Source of the DNA: Trichosphaerium sp. ATCC 40318
Lineage: Eukaryota > Discosea > Flabellinia > Trichosidae
Direction of reading: 5' to 3'
Assembly: GCA_038496445.1 (NCBI GenBank)
Contig: JALMLS010000487.1
Coordinates: 212,407-276,406 of the forward strand
DNA: 64,000 bases
Under the pieces are notes generated by a model. It searched no databases and was not told the DNA's origin. It saw nothing but the letters and a program-made list of their open reading frames with translations. This document shows, in pieces, positions 12,847-24,239 of this stretch. Both the position numbers and the translations under genes were made by a program. The first letter of the stretch is position 1. The number at the start of each line of letters is the position of its first letter.

Positions 12847-13496
12847 AGGTTGCGAATAAGTGTTTTATAACGCGATACTGTGAACGGTGATTGTTTGATT
12901 TAGCCTAAAGCACATTCTTTGAAATCTTGTCATGGTACAACGCATCTTCTGTAAGGCTACGAAGGTTGGATACATGGAAACTACGCTATTTATTAAGCAA
13001 CGTGTTCAGTACAGAGCATTACATCTTCAACTTAGTAAACAAGCGCTACTATAAGCCAAAATAAGTTTCACCAGCTATAATTGACTTGATCAACATTACA
13101 AATGAGGTTATAAAGGCATTACCTGGTGTGCATACGATTAGTTTGGCCAATCAAATACAATAAATGAGGGTATTAAGGTTCTTGTTTGAGTTCATACGAT
13201 TGAGCTTCAAAAGGTAAGGTTGAGACAAAAAAAAGGAACATAAAACAATATTAAATAAGTCTATTTACAACGTGACAACACTTGTTTGTGCGAGGGAATC
13301 ATTTTTCAAAATCAATCAATTGAATAGTAGTTGATTATCCCAGTCTATTTAAGTATCATTATCTTTGATGAAGAGCAGGTCATCTGGACCGGACCATCTC
13401 TTTCTGTGTTTTTTCTTCTTTTTTTTCGAAAAAAATTGTTGCGAGAATTTATGAATATTTTCTGTCTCGCTTGTTGTTGTTTTTGTTCTTTTTGTG
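12847..13496. other. Intergenic with LRR-gene debris
   Basis: Upstream of the P450. The only recognisable content is the decayed LRR fragment listed separately at 13,089-13,215; the rest is AT-rich with a T-rich open frame at 13,331-13,516 that I do not support. Confidence 0.45.
13089..13215 (+). pseudogene. Decayed LRR repeats of the VHTI/TDEGLKAL type
   Basis: Reads ITNEVIKALPGVHTISL, then after a stop NEGIKVLV and VHTIEL. This is the same repeat unit as in the LRR genes at 27.8-28.8 kb and 55.6-56.4 kb (ITDEGIKALAGVHTINL). It is interrupted by stops and too short to be functional. It is probably a relic of a related family member, since the complete unit recurs only in those loci within this window. 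Confidence 0.6.
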
Positions 13497-14299
13497 TTAT
13501 TGTGACATATGCTTAGATCTTTTCAACTCACTTCTACGTCTTTTTTTCTTGATTTTAGCTATTTTTTGTTGATCTGGTAGCCTTGGATCATCCTTTTTTG
13601 AAGAACGACGTAAATGGATACTTAGTGATAAACGCTTCCGTCGTTTCTTGACACGAACTTCATCTCTCACACGTGCAGTAGTAGTACCTGGTCTATAATA
13701 AACAATGAGCTAAAATAGAAAGAAGTCTGAAGACCAAAAAAAAAAAAGAAACAAGACTCTTTTCAATTGCTTCTACGGAATACCCTACAGTATTGTTTTT
13801 TTGAAATATTTATCATAAATTCATTCGGTATATTTAGTAGCAAGTGATAAAGAAATTGCAGAAAATTTAAGGAAAAATCAAGGGTGCAAAGTACTTCGCG
13901 AAAAAATCACGTGGGGTTTTTTAAAGGTTATTGTTGGATCCAATGCTTTTGCTAGTTTGTTGGAAATATTTTCTGTACGTACTCAAGATTAGATACTGCT
14001 TTAGATAGAACAGGTTTTCCAGATGGTAGAGATTTTTGTTTTGATACATTAGGCGAGTGTAAGCGAGACATTGTATTTCTTCTTTGTGATTTTATTCTAC
14101 TATGACCTGGTCCTGTCTCTCTATGACTTGATATATTTGGTAATGTTGTTATATCTGATCTTTTAGCCATTGTATGTAGTCTATCTTGTTTCATACGGAA
14201 AGGAGATGTGAAATCTTTAATTTCTTGTCTTGATGTGAAAGTTCTTTGACTCATCATTCTTCTGTTTAAAAAAGGTATCTCAACAAGTGCGAAACGCAT
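13497..14299 (-). CDS. Small basic protein, probably nuclear, unrecognised
   Basis: Two exons, about 170 residues. Exon 1 starts at 14,299 (MRFALVEIPFLNRRMMSQRT) and contains many Arg, Lys, Ser and Thr. An upstream in-frame ATG at 14,356 would add a hydrophobic stretch but is less likely. A donor GTACGT near 13,980 joins an acceptor near 13,693, so that the frame continues EPGTTTARVRDEVRVKKR. The C-terminal exon is extremely basic (VKKRRKRLSLSIHLRR and KIAKIKKKRRRSELKR), consistent with nuclear or nucleolar targeting and nucleic-acid binding. No known domain is seen. Function is not inferred beyond the charge pattern. Confidence 0.55.
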
Positions 14300-14496
14300 T
14301 GTACTTTCCTTAAGAATACTTGAGTATAAAAGAAATAAAAAAGATAAAAAAATCAACGTGGTTGATTTTTGGAATTGACTCAGATTATTGATACGCTGTA
14401 CTATCGCTATTTGTTTATCACGTGATGACGAACCATGAATGCTTTATATAAGCTAGTTGACGCCGTTATCGATAATATGAGTCAATTCCTTGGGTT

Positions 14497-15924
14497 TTAG
14501 ACAACGTTAAGATGAAATGTGAGGGGTACCTTGGTAGAATCAAACATAACACCTGCAAACAAAAGTTAGATTTTGTGGTTGGCTTGCTGCATATTAAAGC
14601 AAAAGCTTTTTGATGCTATTTTCAAGTAAATATTAATTTTTAGTCACGTACCACGACAATCAAACCAGTCATCATCATCTATTGTTTTATCACATACATC
14701 ACAATAACGAAACCCACAAAGTTCAATTTTAGGTAAATTCAAATGTAAGAGTTGAATAGGCTTCTCTGGAAAGGACGCGCAAAATTCTACGACTACAACA
14801 GCTGCCTCTGGTGCATCATATAATCTTAGTACTAGCGCAAGGTCAGCAAGTGAACAAAAAAAACACAAAATCAAGCGAGCGCTCAGTGATTTCTCCAAAA
14901 AAGAAAAACAATGAGCGAACGGCAATGATTTCATTAGAATACGCACCAGGATTCGCTTCTACTAGACCTAGACCTGTATAAAGCGATGCATAACAAACAA
15001 AATGTGCTCCTCTAGTATTTACTATACGTTTAATCTCATCTTCATCAACTTCAAACCTGTTTAAATAATCATAAGACAAAACCAAAAAAAGGAAAAAAAA
15101 CAAAAAAATAATGATGCAAAAAAGGCACGCTCCGGCGTCGGAGTTTAGTATCTCGGTTTCTCTCATCAGTGGGTAACTAAATAAATACCATACCTTCCTG
15201 ATGGCCACAATGCATTACTCTTTGTCATTCTCAAGTTTGTGAGTTTGCTCTGGGAAGTAGCGAAATATGTTTTTACTCGACCTAATTTCTTTGCAAATCC
15301 TTCACACAAAAATTAATCTCCTTTGTTACATAACAAATACAAAAGGAGTAAAATAAAAACCAAGATGACGCAATTCGCATAATTACGATAGTGTGTCGCG
15401 AAATTGCTTTTTTTTCTACTGGCTGTTGGTATTTTTGTATAAAAGCAAAAACCACGTGATTTTCTTGTACATACAGCGATGTAATCACGTGATAATTTCA
15501 TAATTAAAATGACAATTTACCAGGTCTTCAAAAAATTCCAACTATCTAATTACGTACCTGTGAAAGCCTGCTTTGTACTGATACGTTTCCTACGTGTCGC
15601 TCTAAATGATGTAAGGGGAAGTACCATACAACAAAAAAAATTGCTTTCTAGATCATACTCACGTTTGAAGGTAACGTATAAAAGCTTCATGGCGTGAAGA
15701 TACACCAGGCCAGTTCAAACAAGGATTGTATTGCGTAAAATTATTTTCCTTCATAGCCTGCACATAAGGTATTAAGATTAAAGTAGTTTAAAAACACTTA
15801 CATTGAGTATAACTTCTGCTTGCTTTTTGCCGTAGTCAACTTGCAAAACAGCTTCTGTTCTAAGACTCAGTGGTCTCTCTTGAAGCATCCAATCTGTTTC
15901 GAAGCTACTTACTTCTCTAAGCAT
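14497..15924 (-). CDS. Unrecognised multi-exon protein with a CxxC-containing C-terminal part
   Basis: About seven exons on the minus strand, from the start at 15,924 (MLREVSSFETDWMLQERPL) to the stop at 14,497 (VPLTFHLNVV). The exons carry DYGKKQAEVILN, NFTQYNPCLNWPGVSSRH, LGRVKTYFATSQSKLTNL, VDEDEIKRIVNTRGAHFV, APEAAVVVVEFCASFP and FRYCDVCDKTIDDDDWFDC. The last contains a CxxC plus a later Cys that could bind zinc. All donors I used are GTAAGT, GTGAGT, GTACGT or GTATGG. The protein looks soluble with no signal peptide. It shares its upstream region with the plus-strand gene starting at 16,100. I do not recognise the family. Confidence 0.55.
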
Positions 15925-16099
15925 TGTGATAACGTGATTTTTTAGTTTTGTTCAGACCGTCAGCCTGCCTTGCTTAACATGTTTTTTTGATTAAGTGTTG
16001 AACACATTCATCTGTGAATTGGCAGTTTAAACTCCCACCTCCACCCAATCTCTGCAGTTTTCGAAGCAAAGACACTACACAGTGTGATGAACACTATAA

Positions 16100-17721
16100 A
16101 TGGCTAATAATAAACCAAATAGATCCAGTTCAGCAGTGCCTGCGTTTAGCGAACATCAATATGATCAGTTTACAAACAAACAAATACGTAAATAACAAGA
16201 GAGCTTCATTACAGTGGCCACCGTTTTTTTTTTCTTTCAGTTTTTTGCCAACTCATCCGTTCTTCGTTTTTATAAGTAATTCTTGTAGTTGATGTTAAAC
16301 AACGTATTACCTCATCATCAAATAAGCGTAATAGTTTATCTGTTGCGTCAGGAAAGCAAAAAAAGTTAGAAATACTAAGAGCTTGGATAAGACAAGAAAT
16401 CCAACAAACGCTTATTGTACAATTTAGTTAATTTAATATTTTTTTTGTTCTTTTTTTTTTGTTCTTTTTTACAAATATGCGTTAACCCTTGTTTGTATGT
16501 AGCCAAAACTGAGAGGATTGAAAGCTTCGATCTTTAATATAACAGAGCTGGATGATGCGGCTTCTTTAAGTGTTACCATAAAGGCAATGGTTGGCGTACG
16601 TATTTTTTGATTTTGAGTGATAATTTTGGAAAAAAAACCAAAAAAAAAAACGAGGTTTGAGGCTCCTTCGCCGCTTATTTCCGTTCAATACGCCTTTTAA
16701 CGATATATAGGAGATAAATAAATGTGTAACTTGGATAAAACCAAAGTCATCGCCACCTGTGAACAACAGAAACAAGTTGGTACGCTTTTTTTTACTACAA
16801 AATTTCTGTAACGATTTTTTTATTGTATTTTATTTTTACTTTATTTAAAAAATCACGTGACCGTGCTCTGGTCACAAAAAAAAAACGGAAAGCCATCCCA
16901 AACCATATCAATTAGTTTTCTTCTCTTACTTTTTTTGTAAAAAAAACCAGACTGCAAGTTTGAGGGTAATGACGAATACTACGGTTAATCTGGAACTTGC
17001 GATGGTAGATATTGCTGAAGCGTCAGTTGAAAAAATAGTAAACAGTAGAGACGTAGTACTTGTCGCAACTGTCATTAAAAGCTTGTCAAAGCTCCTAACG
17101 CAGTTTGAACCTGTACAAGTACCTTCTTTAATTAAAGAAGAAGATAAAATCAAAGAAAAGGCAAGCGGTGGATCAGTGCCAAGGGATATTAGAAAAAGAC
17201 CTCTTGGGTTTACTCCAATGGCTGGGATTGAAGATGCTCCTACGATTATACCGAACAGTGGAAAGGCTAAAATTAACTTGGTGCCAACAGGCATGAAAGC
17301 GAAGAAGCCTATCCTTATCCCAACGTCCCTCGGAAGCAAAGACAACTCGGCTTCAAAACCAAAAGTCAATCTCACTGGATCACCTGTCGTTGGAAGACAA
17401 GCAAGACAACCAACAATTGTGGATAACAAGAAAGGTGTACGGACTCTTGTACCAAGAAACCTTCCGGGAAGTTCAAAGGCTGTAACTTCTAAAGCTGGGG
17501 CTCCTAAGGCAGGATTTCGCTCCACTCTCGTGTTTAGTGAGACACCAGAACAAAAGCGAAAGAATAACAGAAGAAGCATTTTTTTCGAACAAAACAAAGG
17601 CAAGAAACCAGAAACCTCTTCTCTTGCAGCGCCTAAACGAAGAGATTTGCGTAAGAGCGTAGAATATGAGGACAAGGCAGCATTGAAGGAGAAATTAGCA
17701 AAAGCACGTCTTTCCCACTAA
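16100..17721 (+). CDS. Unrecognised protein with long basic disordered C terminus
   Basis: Starts at 16,100 (MANNKPNRSSSAVPAFSEHQ). Short exons follow (ITSSSNKRNSLSVASGK; LEILRAWIRQEIQQTLIVQF; LRGLKASIFNITELDDAA; NKCVTWIKPKSSPPVNN), then a large final exon from about 16,952 to 17,721. The folded part seems to be the first 200 residues, including VDIAEASVEKIVNS and VIKSLSKLLTQF (helical). The final 180 residues are rich in Lys, Pro, Ser and Gly, with RDIRKRPLGFTPMAG and EQKRKNNRRSIFFEQ, and end in a charged helix (DKAALKEKLAKARLSH). It may be nuclear or cytoskeletal. The minus-strand open frame over the same exon is a shadow. No family recognised. Confidence 0.6.
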
Positions 17722-17796
17722 CGCCAGATTGTTGAAAGTCCTACTTTCTATTTTAGTTTTTTTCCTTTTTTTTTTTCAAACCCGACCGTTTTAACG

Positions 17797-20700
17797 ATGC
17801 TGCAGAGCGATCCCAAGAGTCAAAAACCTAATAAGCGCGCTTCTTTCAGAGCTAGGTAATATACACGTGTTAAAACCTTTGCAATCACGTGATAAAAGGA
17901 TTAACCGGTTTTTTAGAACAATCTCTTCTCCAGAGCTGCGCGAATCTCAGAGAGTGCTGGAATATGTAGAAACGCTCAGTTCAGGAGATTCCCTGGATTC
18001 CACAGGCAAAGAGCACTTGTTAGAACTACTTTCTACTCTAGGCGGTACTAAAATCAACGAAAACGTACTAAACGTAACACAGACAAGAGCGAATAGGGTA
18101 CACAAACAACTAAAATCAGTTTTTTTTGATTTGGGATTTTTTATCAGTTTAAGCACTTTTTTTGACATTTTTAGACCGCCTCCAAGCTACGAAAGCGTGT
18201 CATAAGGACGGACTCAAACAACTTTGAACAAAAACGACGTGTAGTGTGGTAAGCGTTCATCCATATTTAATTATAACGTTTAAGCACGTAACGCAAGGGA
18301 ATAAGGTTAATTTACGTTTTTAGGGACGAAATAATAAAAGCAATCATCGTAAAGCACGGAGGAAACTTTAAAGCAGCTGTACGTATACCCTTATCTCGCA
18401 AGGAAGCAATTTTAAATTTAATCGAAACATTTATTATGAAAACAGTTGACTTTTTTTTTTTGATTCATAAAACGCCCAAATTGAAAATTCCGCCACTGTA
18501 ACGTGTAACCTATGGCCCAGGTCGTCTCCATGGAGGATAAAGGGCCCTCAGGAAGTCAGAAGCTGCGTCAACATCTAATTGGGGTAAGAATGCGTTTTAT
18601 TGCCTCAATTGATCACTAATACCTTGAAGCGGCGAAATAGACCCGTTAATGAGCAAGCACAAGGATTTAGCTCTCCTTCGCAATCACCAAGGTCACCTCG
18701 AAATGCGGTAGTTGAATCGCCTAGGACACCTCGTAATCGTGGCTCTATGAGAATGCAACCTCTACAAACTCAACCCGCACCAGTGCAGCAAAAATCTATA
18801 ATTCTTCGTGTACAGATTCCGAGCCTTAACCATTCAGGCACACAAACAAAGAAATTCGCAGAGGACACAACGCTGAAGGAAGTACTGGATCGTATGGTTA
18901 AATTAATACCAGAAAAATTCAAAACAGCAACGTACCACTTGTATCACAATGGACTGCGACTTACAGGCGAAACACGTACTCTTAAAAGTCATGGTTTAAA
19001 AGATGGTGGTACGTTTTCTTAATATAACGCCTAAAAAACGCTCTGTTACATCGTTTACGTTATGTTTAAACGATAATTTGACAAACTGACGCCATAACCG
19101 ACTTTTTCATTTCTTTTTGTCATTTTTTTGTTTTCTTTACGTCGTTTACGTTTATCTAAGCTTGTTTCTAGCTGAGATTAAAATGCAAAGAGGACTTGAG
19201 TATGAAATTAGGTTAAAACAACACCCAACAGCAAAACTTCCTTTGCTTGTTAAAGGAGAGAGAACAACAGTAGCTGAAGTTGTCAAACAATGCTCAAACT
19301 GGGCTTTCAAAGGTCATAGACCTGGGACATACCATTATGCGCTTTTAAGAAAGTCTAAGCGTAGAAACTCAAAGTCTCATGGACCTTTGTTACCATTATC
19401 TGAGAAGGACACATTTTTCAGTAACAAACTACGTGTACAGGTGCGTATGCTTGAGAAAGAGCAGCAGAACAAAATGCGTTCATTGTTTAACACTTGGTTG
19501 TTAAACCGCTTTTTGTTTCTCATGTTTATTTGTTGCGTTGTCTTTATTGATGTGTTGTATTAGGATGAACTACTACTTTGTGCTGAGCCGATTAGCGGTG
19601 GAAGCCAGATAGCATTAGAATTAGTTATAGAGTATTCACCTGTCGATTTAATGGAACAAACGGTACGTTTGTATTTTTTTTGTAAAACCAAAAGTCATTT
19701 GTTTTTTTTGTCTTATTAAAACTCTGTTGTGTAGAAATTAGCACAGACCAAGTCAGGATATTTAACAAAATTGGGCGGTGGTGCCGGTGGAAGTAAGAAT
19801 TGGAAAAATCGATTCTTCATTCTGTCAGATGAGAAATTCGAATATTGGCGCGTACGTTAATAAAGAAATACCAACGAAACGAAAAGAAAATAAAAACTTG
19901 ACAAAAGTATTTTGGCATTTTTGCCAACAGTTAAGGGTTCTGAGAACTCCTATTCACTTGTTTAAAGAGTGGTTGTTTTGTAGTTATTATTTTAACACGC
20001 TAAGATATTATACGTAGGATGATAAGGAGTATCAAAAACAAAAACAAAGTAAAGGCGTGTTGTATTTGGATGATTACGTAAGCGTTGAAATTGTAGAAGG
20101 AGATGCCAGTGAATACGGAAAGGTTGCTGCGAAAGAAGCACTTTTTGCTGTGAATACATCTTCTAGGACGCTGGTGATGTATGCTACTTCAGAGGCAGAG
20201 GTATGCATAGTTAGATCTTTAAAGCACTTTACAATTTTTTTTTTTTTTTTTGATTTGATGTTCTCTGACGGGGTGTCATTTTAGAGATCTGATTGGATAC
20301 GAAGACTGAAATTTCTTGGTGAATCAGCACGTACAAATTTCCAAAGCTTACCACAAACCGAGAGAGAGCGTATAATAGAGAATAGAAAAGCGTAAGTTGT
20401 TATTTTTTATTTCTTTTCTTTTATTATTCTTTTTCCTTTGCATCTCTTCTAATCGTTACCATTTTTTTTAGTATGGTTGGTAAAAACTACAAGTCTGGTG
20501 GTAATGAACGTGGTCAAATATCTACTCCTTTCCACGTGAAAAAGGGCGTAAGTAAAATGCAAACAAAAAAGTTTTCGGCACATGCGTATCAAAATTCTTT
20601 TTCATTTCCACAAGTAGCTTTGTGCTTACACAGAATTTTAGGTTAGCGTTAACACTAATTTGGAATGGGAGATTGGTGGCACAAGCGAATTTGATCTTAC

Positions 20701-22413
20701 GACAAAACTTGGTGAAGGGTAAGCTCATTCTCATTTTTTTTTACAGTAGAAATACAAGTGTCGCTTGTTTTAGCTTTAAACCGGTTTTTGCTATTTTCGA
20801 TCCAATCACTTTTGAAAATATGTCTATTACTCATGGATACGGCCATACAACCATGAAAACTCCGTGTCTCTTTCCGAACCGCGAAGATAAGCATGGTATG
20901 GCCCTGCCAGTACTTGGGTCCGTGAGGACCAGGGAACGTAGGGTGCTGTATTCATTTTACTTTTTTTTTCCTCCACAGTGGTGTTGTAAAACGCTCACAC
21001 GCGCCTGGGCGGCTTTGTTTTCAGTTGTCGCTCAAAATTTTGAGATTGTTTTTTTTTTGTTCAAAGGAGAAAGTTCGATGTTGTTTTTTTTAGTTATGTT
21101 CTGTACTGATAATTATTTTAGAGCTTGTGGTGCTGTTTATAAAGCTACACATAAGATGTCTGGAGCAGTTCTCGCTATTAAAGAAATTAAACAAGGAAAT
21201 AAGGTAATATTACTAGCGTCCAAAATCTCAGCCTTGTATTTCATTTATTAACTGTTTGCGTAGGCTGAGCAAATTTCGCTTGAAAAAGAAATTAATATTC
21301 TGAAGAAGTGTCGTAACAACTTGATTGTTAACTACTATGGTGTAATCATGAACGACGATTGTGTCTGGGTATGCTCACGTGCAAAGAACTGCAATATTTC
21401 ATTATTCCTCATTTTTTTTTCTTTTCTGTTGACCATGACGTTGTAGATTATTATGGATTACTGTGAAGTCGGTTCAGTAAAAGATGTGATGAAAAAGAAT
21501 AAGGATACTCTAACCGAGGATCAATGCCTATACGTTTCACACCGTTCTCTACTAGGTACTTTTTTTGTTCAAAAACTTTTTAGCGCTACGTTGTTCTGTT
21601 GGTTATTTCTATTGACACTTGTTCTTTAGGTTTGATGTACCTACATAGTAAGGATATATTGCATTTGGATATTAAGAGCGCAAATATTTTACTTACTGGT
21701 GATGGCATGGTTAAGCTAGGTATGATATGATTCAAAACAACTTTTCTTTTAAAATGTCACGTGATTCTAACGATTTTTTTTTCAGCCGATTTTGGTGTTT
21801 CCGCTATCGTAGAGACATCCCAAAAATTTGTTGATGCTGACGACTATGTTGGTAGCCCTCTGTTTATGGCACCTGAGGTTATAAGAAAAGATAAGTATAA
21901 CGACAAGGTAAGCAAAAAAACCATAAACAAAAACATTAAAATTGAGCTTGGTTCTGTATTCTTTCGTATGTTTTCTCTTCACATGCTTACTGATGTATAG
22001 GCCGATATCTGGTCTCTCGGAATTACAGTAATAGAGATGGTAGAAGGTATTTGATAATTATACTGAGCTTCGCTGACATGTTCAAGGCCGCCCTCCAAAC
22101 ACCGATATTAGATCTATCAAGGAACTTCCAAAAATCTTAGAACGTCCGCCACCTGAGTTCAAGAAAAAGAATCTATGGAGTCCAAAGTTTAAAGCATTCC
22201 TGGCACGCTGTCTTGTTAAGGACATGGAAGCAAGACCTTCTGCACTTGACCTCTTGTTGGTACGTCCTTGAACTTCCTTTGTGTTTTTTTTGTATACAAA
22301 CGACTTGAATTTTGACTTGCCATTAGGAACGTGCATTTGTACCAGAACCAAACGCAACTACTGTCATGCCAATGATTAATTTTGTCAGGAAATTACGAGG
22401 CATAGACGGATAA
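17797..22413 (+). CDS. PAK/STE20-like protein kinase with ubiquitin-like, PH and CRIB-like regions
   Basis: Some 20 exons. Order: basic N terminus; a ubiquitin/RA-like fold near 18,790-19,010 (KSIILRVQIPSLNHSGTQ; VLDRMVKLIPEKFKTATY); a second such region near 19,185-19,440; a PH domain from about 19,740 to 20,330 (GYLTKLGGG; NWKNRFFILSDEKFEYW; SDWIRRLKFLGES); a CRIB-like motif (GQISTPFHVKKGVSVN); then the kinase from about 20,690. Kinase landmarks are the P-loop GEGACGAVYKA, the lysine in VLAIKEI, DFGVSA, GSPLFMAPEV and DIWSLGI. The catalytic loop reads HLDIKSANILL, so the usual HRD arginine is leucine. It ends RKLRGIDG at 22,413. CRIB/PH kinases of this type respond to Rac/Cdc42 at membranes and act on actin. 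An alternative start at 18,511 (MAQVVSMEDKGPSGSQ) would remove the first exons, leaving them as a separate small gene ending at 18,501. Confidence 0.82.
20835..20953 (+). rRNA. 5S ribosomal RNA, inside a kinase intron
   Basis: The sequence opens GGATACGGCCATAC and runs 119 bases to GGTGCTGTATTC. The ends pair as 5S helix I. Internal landmarks match eukaryotic 5S RNA: AACCATG..., TCCGAACC, the box A/intermediate element region AGATAAGCATGG, then GTACTTGGGTCCGTGAGG (box C region) and CCAGGGAA. It lies on the same strand as the host gene inside its intron 20,719-21,121, which is the longest intron of that gene. The internal promoter layout expected for TFIIIA/Pol III is therefore in place, and a T-run follows. 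Confidence 0.92.
20961..20969 (+). terminator. Pol III oligo-T terminator of the 5S gene
   Basis: Nine consecutive T start 7 bases after the predicted 3' end of the 5S RNA. A run of this kind is the standard RNA polymerase III stop. Confidence 0.75.
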
Positions 22414-22986
22414 TATCAAGAAAGACAGAGAGAAAAAAAGCGGATAACAAAAAAACAATCAAAACCCAAGAAAAACTTTGAAAAAAAAAACCAAACAATC
22501 TGTGTGAAGCCAAGCACTCAATTTTTTTTCACTTGTTCATCAATGATCCTGATAGTACTTGGTGGTATCACAGTATTGCTTTGGGTTTTTAAAGTATTTT
22601 TATTGGAGAACTAGCACACTTCTTTGAAAAACCAACAAAATTATTTTTGGGTTTCTTGGTATTTTTTTTGATTAAAACCCTGTAAAATATGGTGAAAAAA
22701 AACCCACCTGTATTGTTGTAAATAGCATACATAGACCTTTTTAAAGAACACGTTGTCTTACTTGTCTTGTACATACCTTGCACCGGTCTCGCCCTTGCAT
22801 TAGTGGTAAATAGTCGACTCTACATGACTGACTCGACTTAAGTGGAGGAATAATCAGATTACTTATGATCGTGACTTGAAGTGGTTTTTAAGCTTTCTTT
22901 GTTTTGACACGTGATCATGGTAAACTTTGAGTGGCATTTATTATTAGATTTATGTTTTGCATTATTACACGTTCCTTCTTATTGAT
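22414..22986. other. Convergent intergenic region
   Basis: Lies between the 3' ends of the kinase and the dioxygenase genes. It is A/T-tract-rich. One minus-strand frame (22,589-22,783) has no domain. I looked for a tRNA around 22,790-22,840, where a few bases resemble a tRNA arm, but no cloverleaf forms. Confidence 0.5.
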
Positions 22987-24056
22987 TTATACCTTCTCGG
23001 TTGCCTCTTCATATATGGATGCCACAAGCATACCGTAATAAGTAGGATGAACTGGGCCAGCCATAATATTGGACTTCCACTAAAACAAAACAATTAACAT
23101 CCAACCTATGACATGTTACAGGTTTTTTGCTGTGCTAAAGCTTCAACGTACATTCTTTCCTACGGCATCCATGAGCCCTTGTAGCATTACAAATCCAGTG
23201 TATCCACATGACTTACCGTCTGGAGCATGTTTTGCTGCTACTTCAAGTAACTCCTTTCTATCAAAAGTCTTCAACCACCTCTCAATTGCAGAATCAAAAA
23301 GTTCAGCGCTTGGTGAAGATCCTAAAGGTCCTTTGTCTCCGTGAGTGTGAGCTAAGTCTCCTGAAATACACACCAATACTTTCTTATCAAGAGAGGATAG
23401 AGTCTTACCTACGACCCCACCTAGCTTGAGTAACTCATCTATCATAGGTACTCCATTTTCAATAAATCTTCGACAAGGAAATGATAAGAAAACAGTATTA
23501 GCTACTGATTCTAAAGAAGGATTGAATTCCTTCGTGTTTAAGAATGACAAAGGAATAACTTCTCCCCACCTTAAAGGCATACTATGAGGAGCAAATCCCG
23601 TCAAGTTCCTGACATCTATCTGTTGGTCTTTGATAGAACTCGCTATTTTACGGCTCAGGTCAACGTCAATAGGTTGGCGGATGTCTGGGTATCCTTTGAA
23701 TTGGTTTACACCTTCTGATTGATCAGCGTTTCCGCAAGCTTCTGTATTGTTGTAAAAAGAATAGGCGTCTTCATCAGCGATACCGTGAGGCGTTGTAAGT
23801 AATATTACATCAGGTTTGAACGCTGCTACTTCTTTTCCCGCTTCTTTTAACCCTCTATGAAGTGCTTGTGCCTTTTAAACACGTGAGGAGAGAGTAGTAA
23901 CTGAAATTATTCCGTTGCGCTGAGAAAACAGTCGTGATGGCTTGTCGTAACATATTGCGCGTAACGTACATGTTTTATGTCGTTTTTGCTTCCACCGAAC
24001 TCGTGCGTTGGGTCATAAGCGACAGCGCCATGAGGAGCAATAACAACTCTGAGCAT
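22987..24056 (-). CDS. LigB/MEMO-type class III extradiol ring-cleavage dioxygenase
   Basis: About 300 residues in four exons. Exon 1 starts at 24,056 (MLRVVIAPHGAVAYDP), placing an early metal-site histidine in APHGA. Exon 2 carries DVILLTTPHGIADEDAYS; exon 3 carries TGFAPHSMPLRWGEVIPL and ISGDLAHTHGDKGPLG, the last being the conserved GDLxH-type block of LigB proteins. The final exon gives NIMAGPVHPTYYGMLVAS and ends at 22,987. The family uses non-haem Fe(II) to open catechol rings, or, in the MEMO branch, has lost that activity. Several His residues and an Asp suitable for metal binding are present, so an active enzyme is plausible; the substrate is unknown. No signal peptide. An origin by transfer from bacteria is possible, but the gene has native-style introns. 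Confidence 0.8.
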
Positions 24057-24239
24057 AGGTATTGAATTGGTCAATGCAGCGTTAAAGCCTGATACTCACA
24101 ACACTTAACTCAAACACACTTAAGCCTTGATTCAATTGCAAAAACCGATTTGTAGCAAACGCTGTTTCAGGTCGAATCCAACTTTACAAGGTTGACAACC
24201 TAGCAAAGCAAGAACGGCATTATAAGTTCAAGCATTTTA

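Noticed and set aside
16926-17675. 249-codon minus-strand open frame
   Set aside because: It is the antisense shadow of the large last exon of the plus-strand gene ending at 17,721; the plus frame continues through credible splice sites upstream.
22780-22860. Possible tRNA
   Set aside because: A few bases resemble a tRNA D-arm, but there is no acceptor stem, anticodon arm or TTCRA loop in place.
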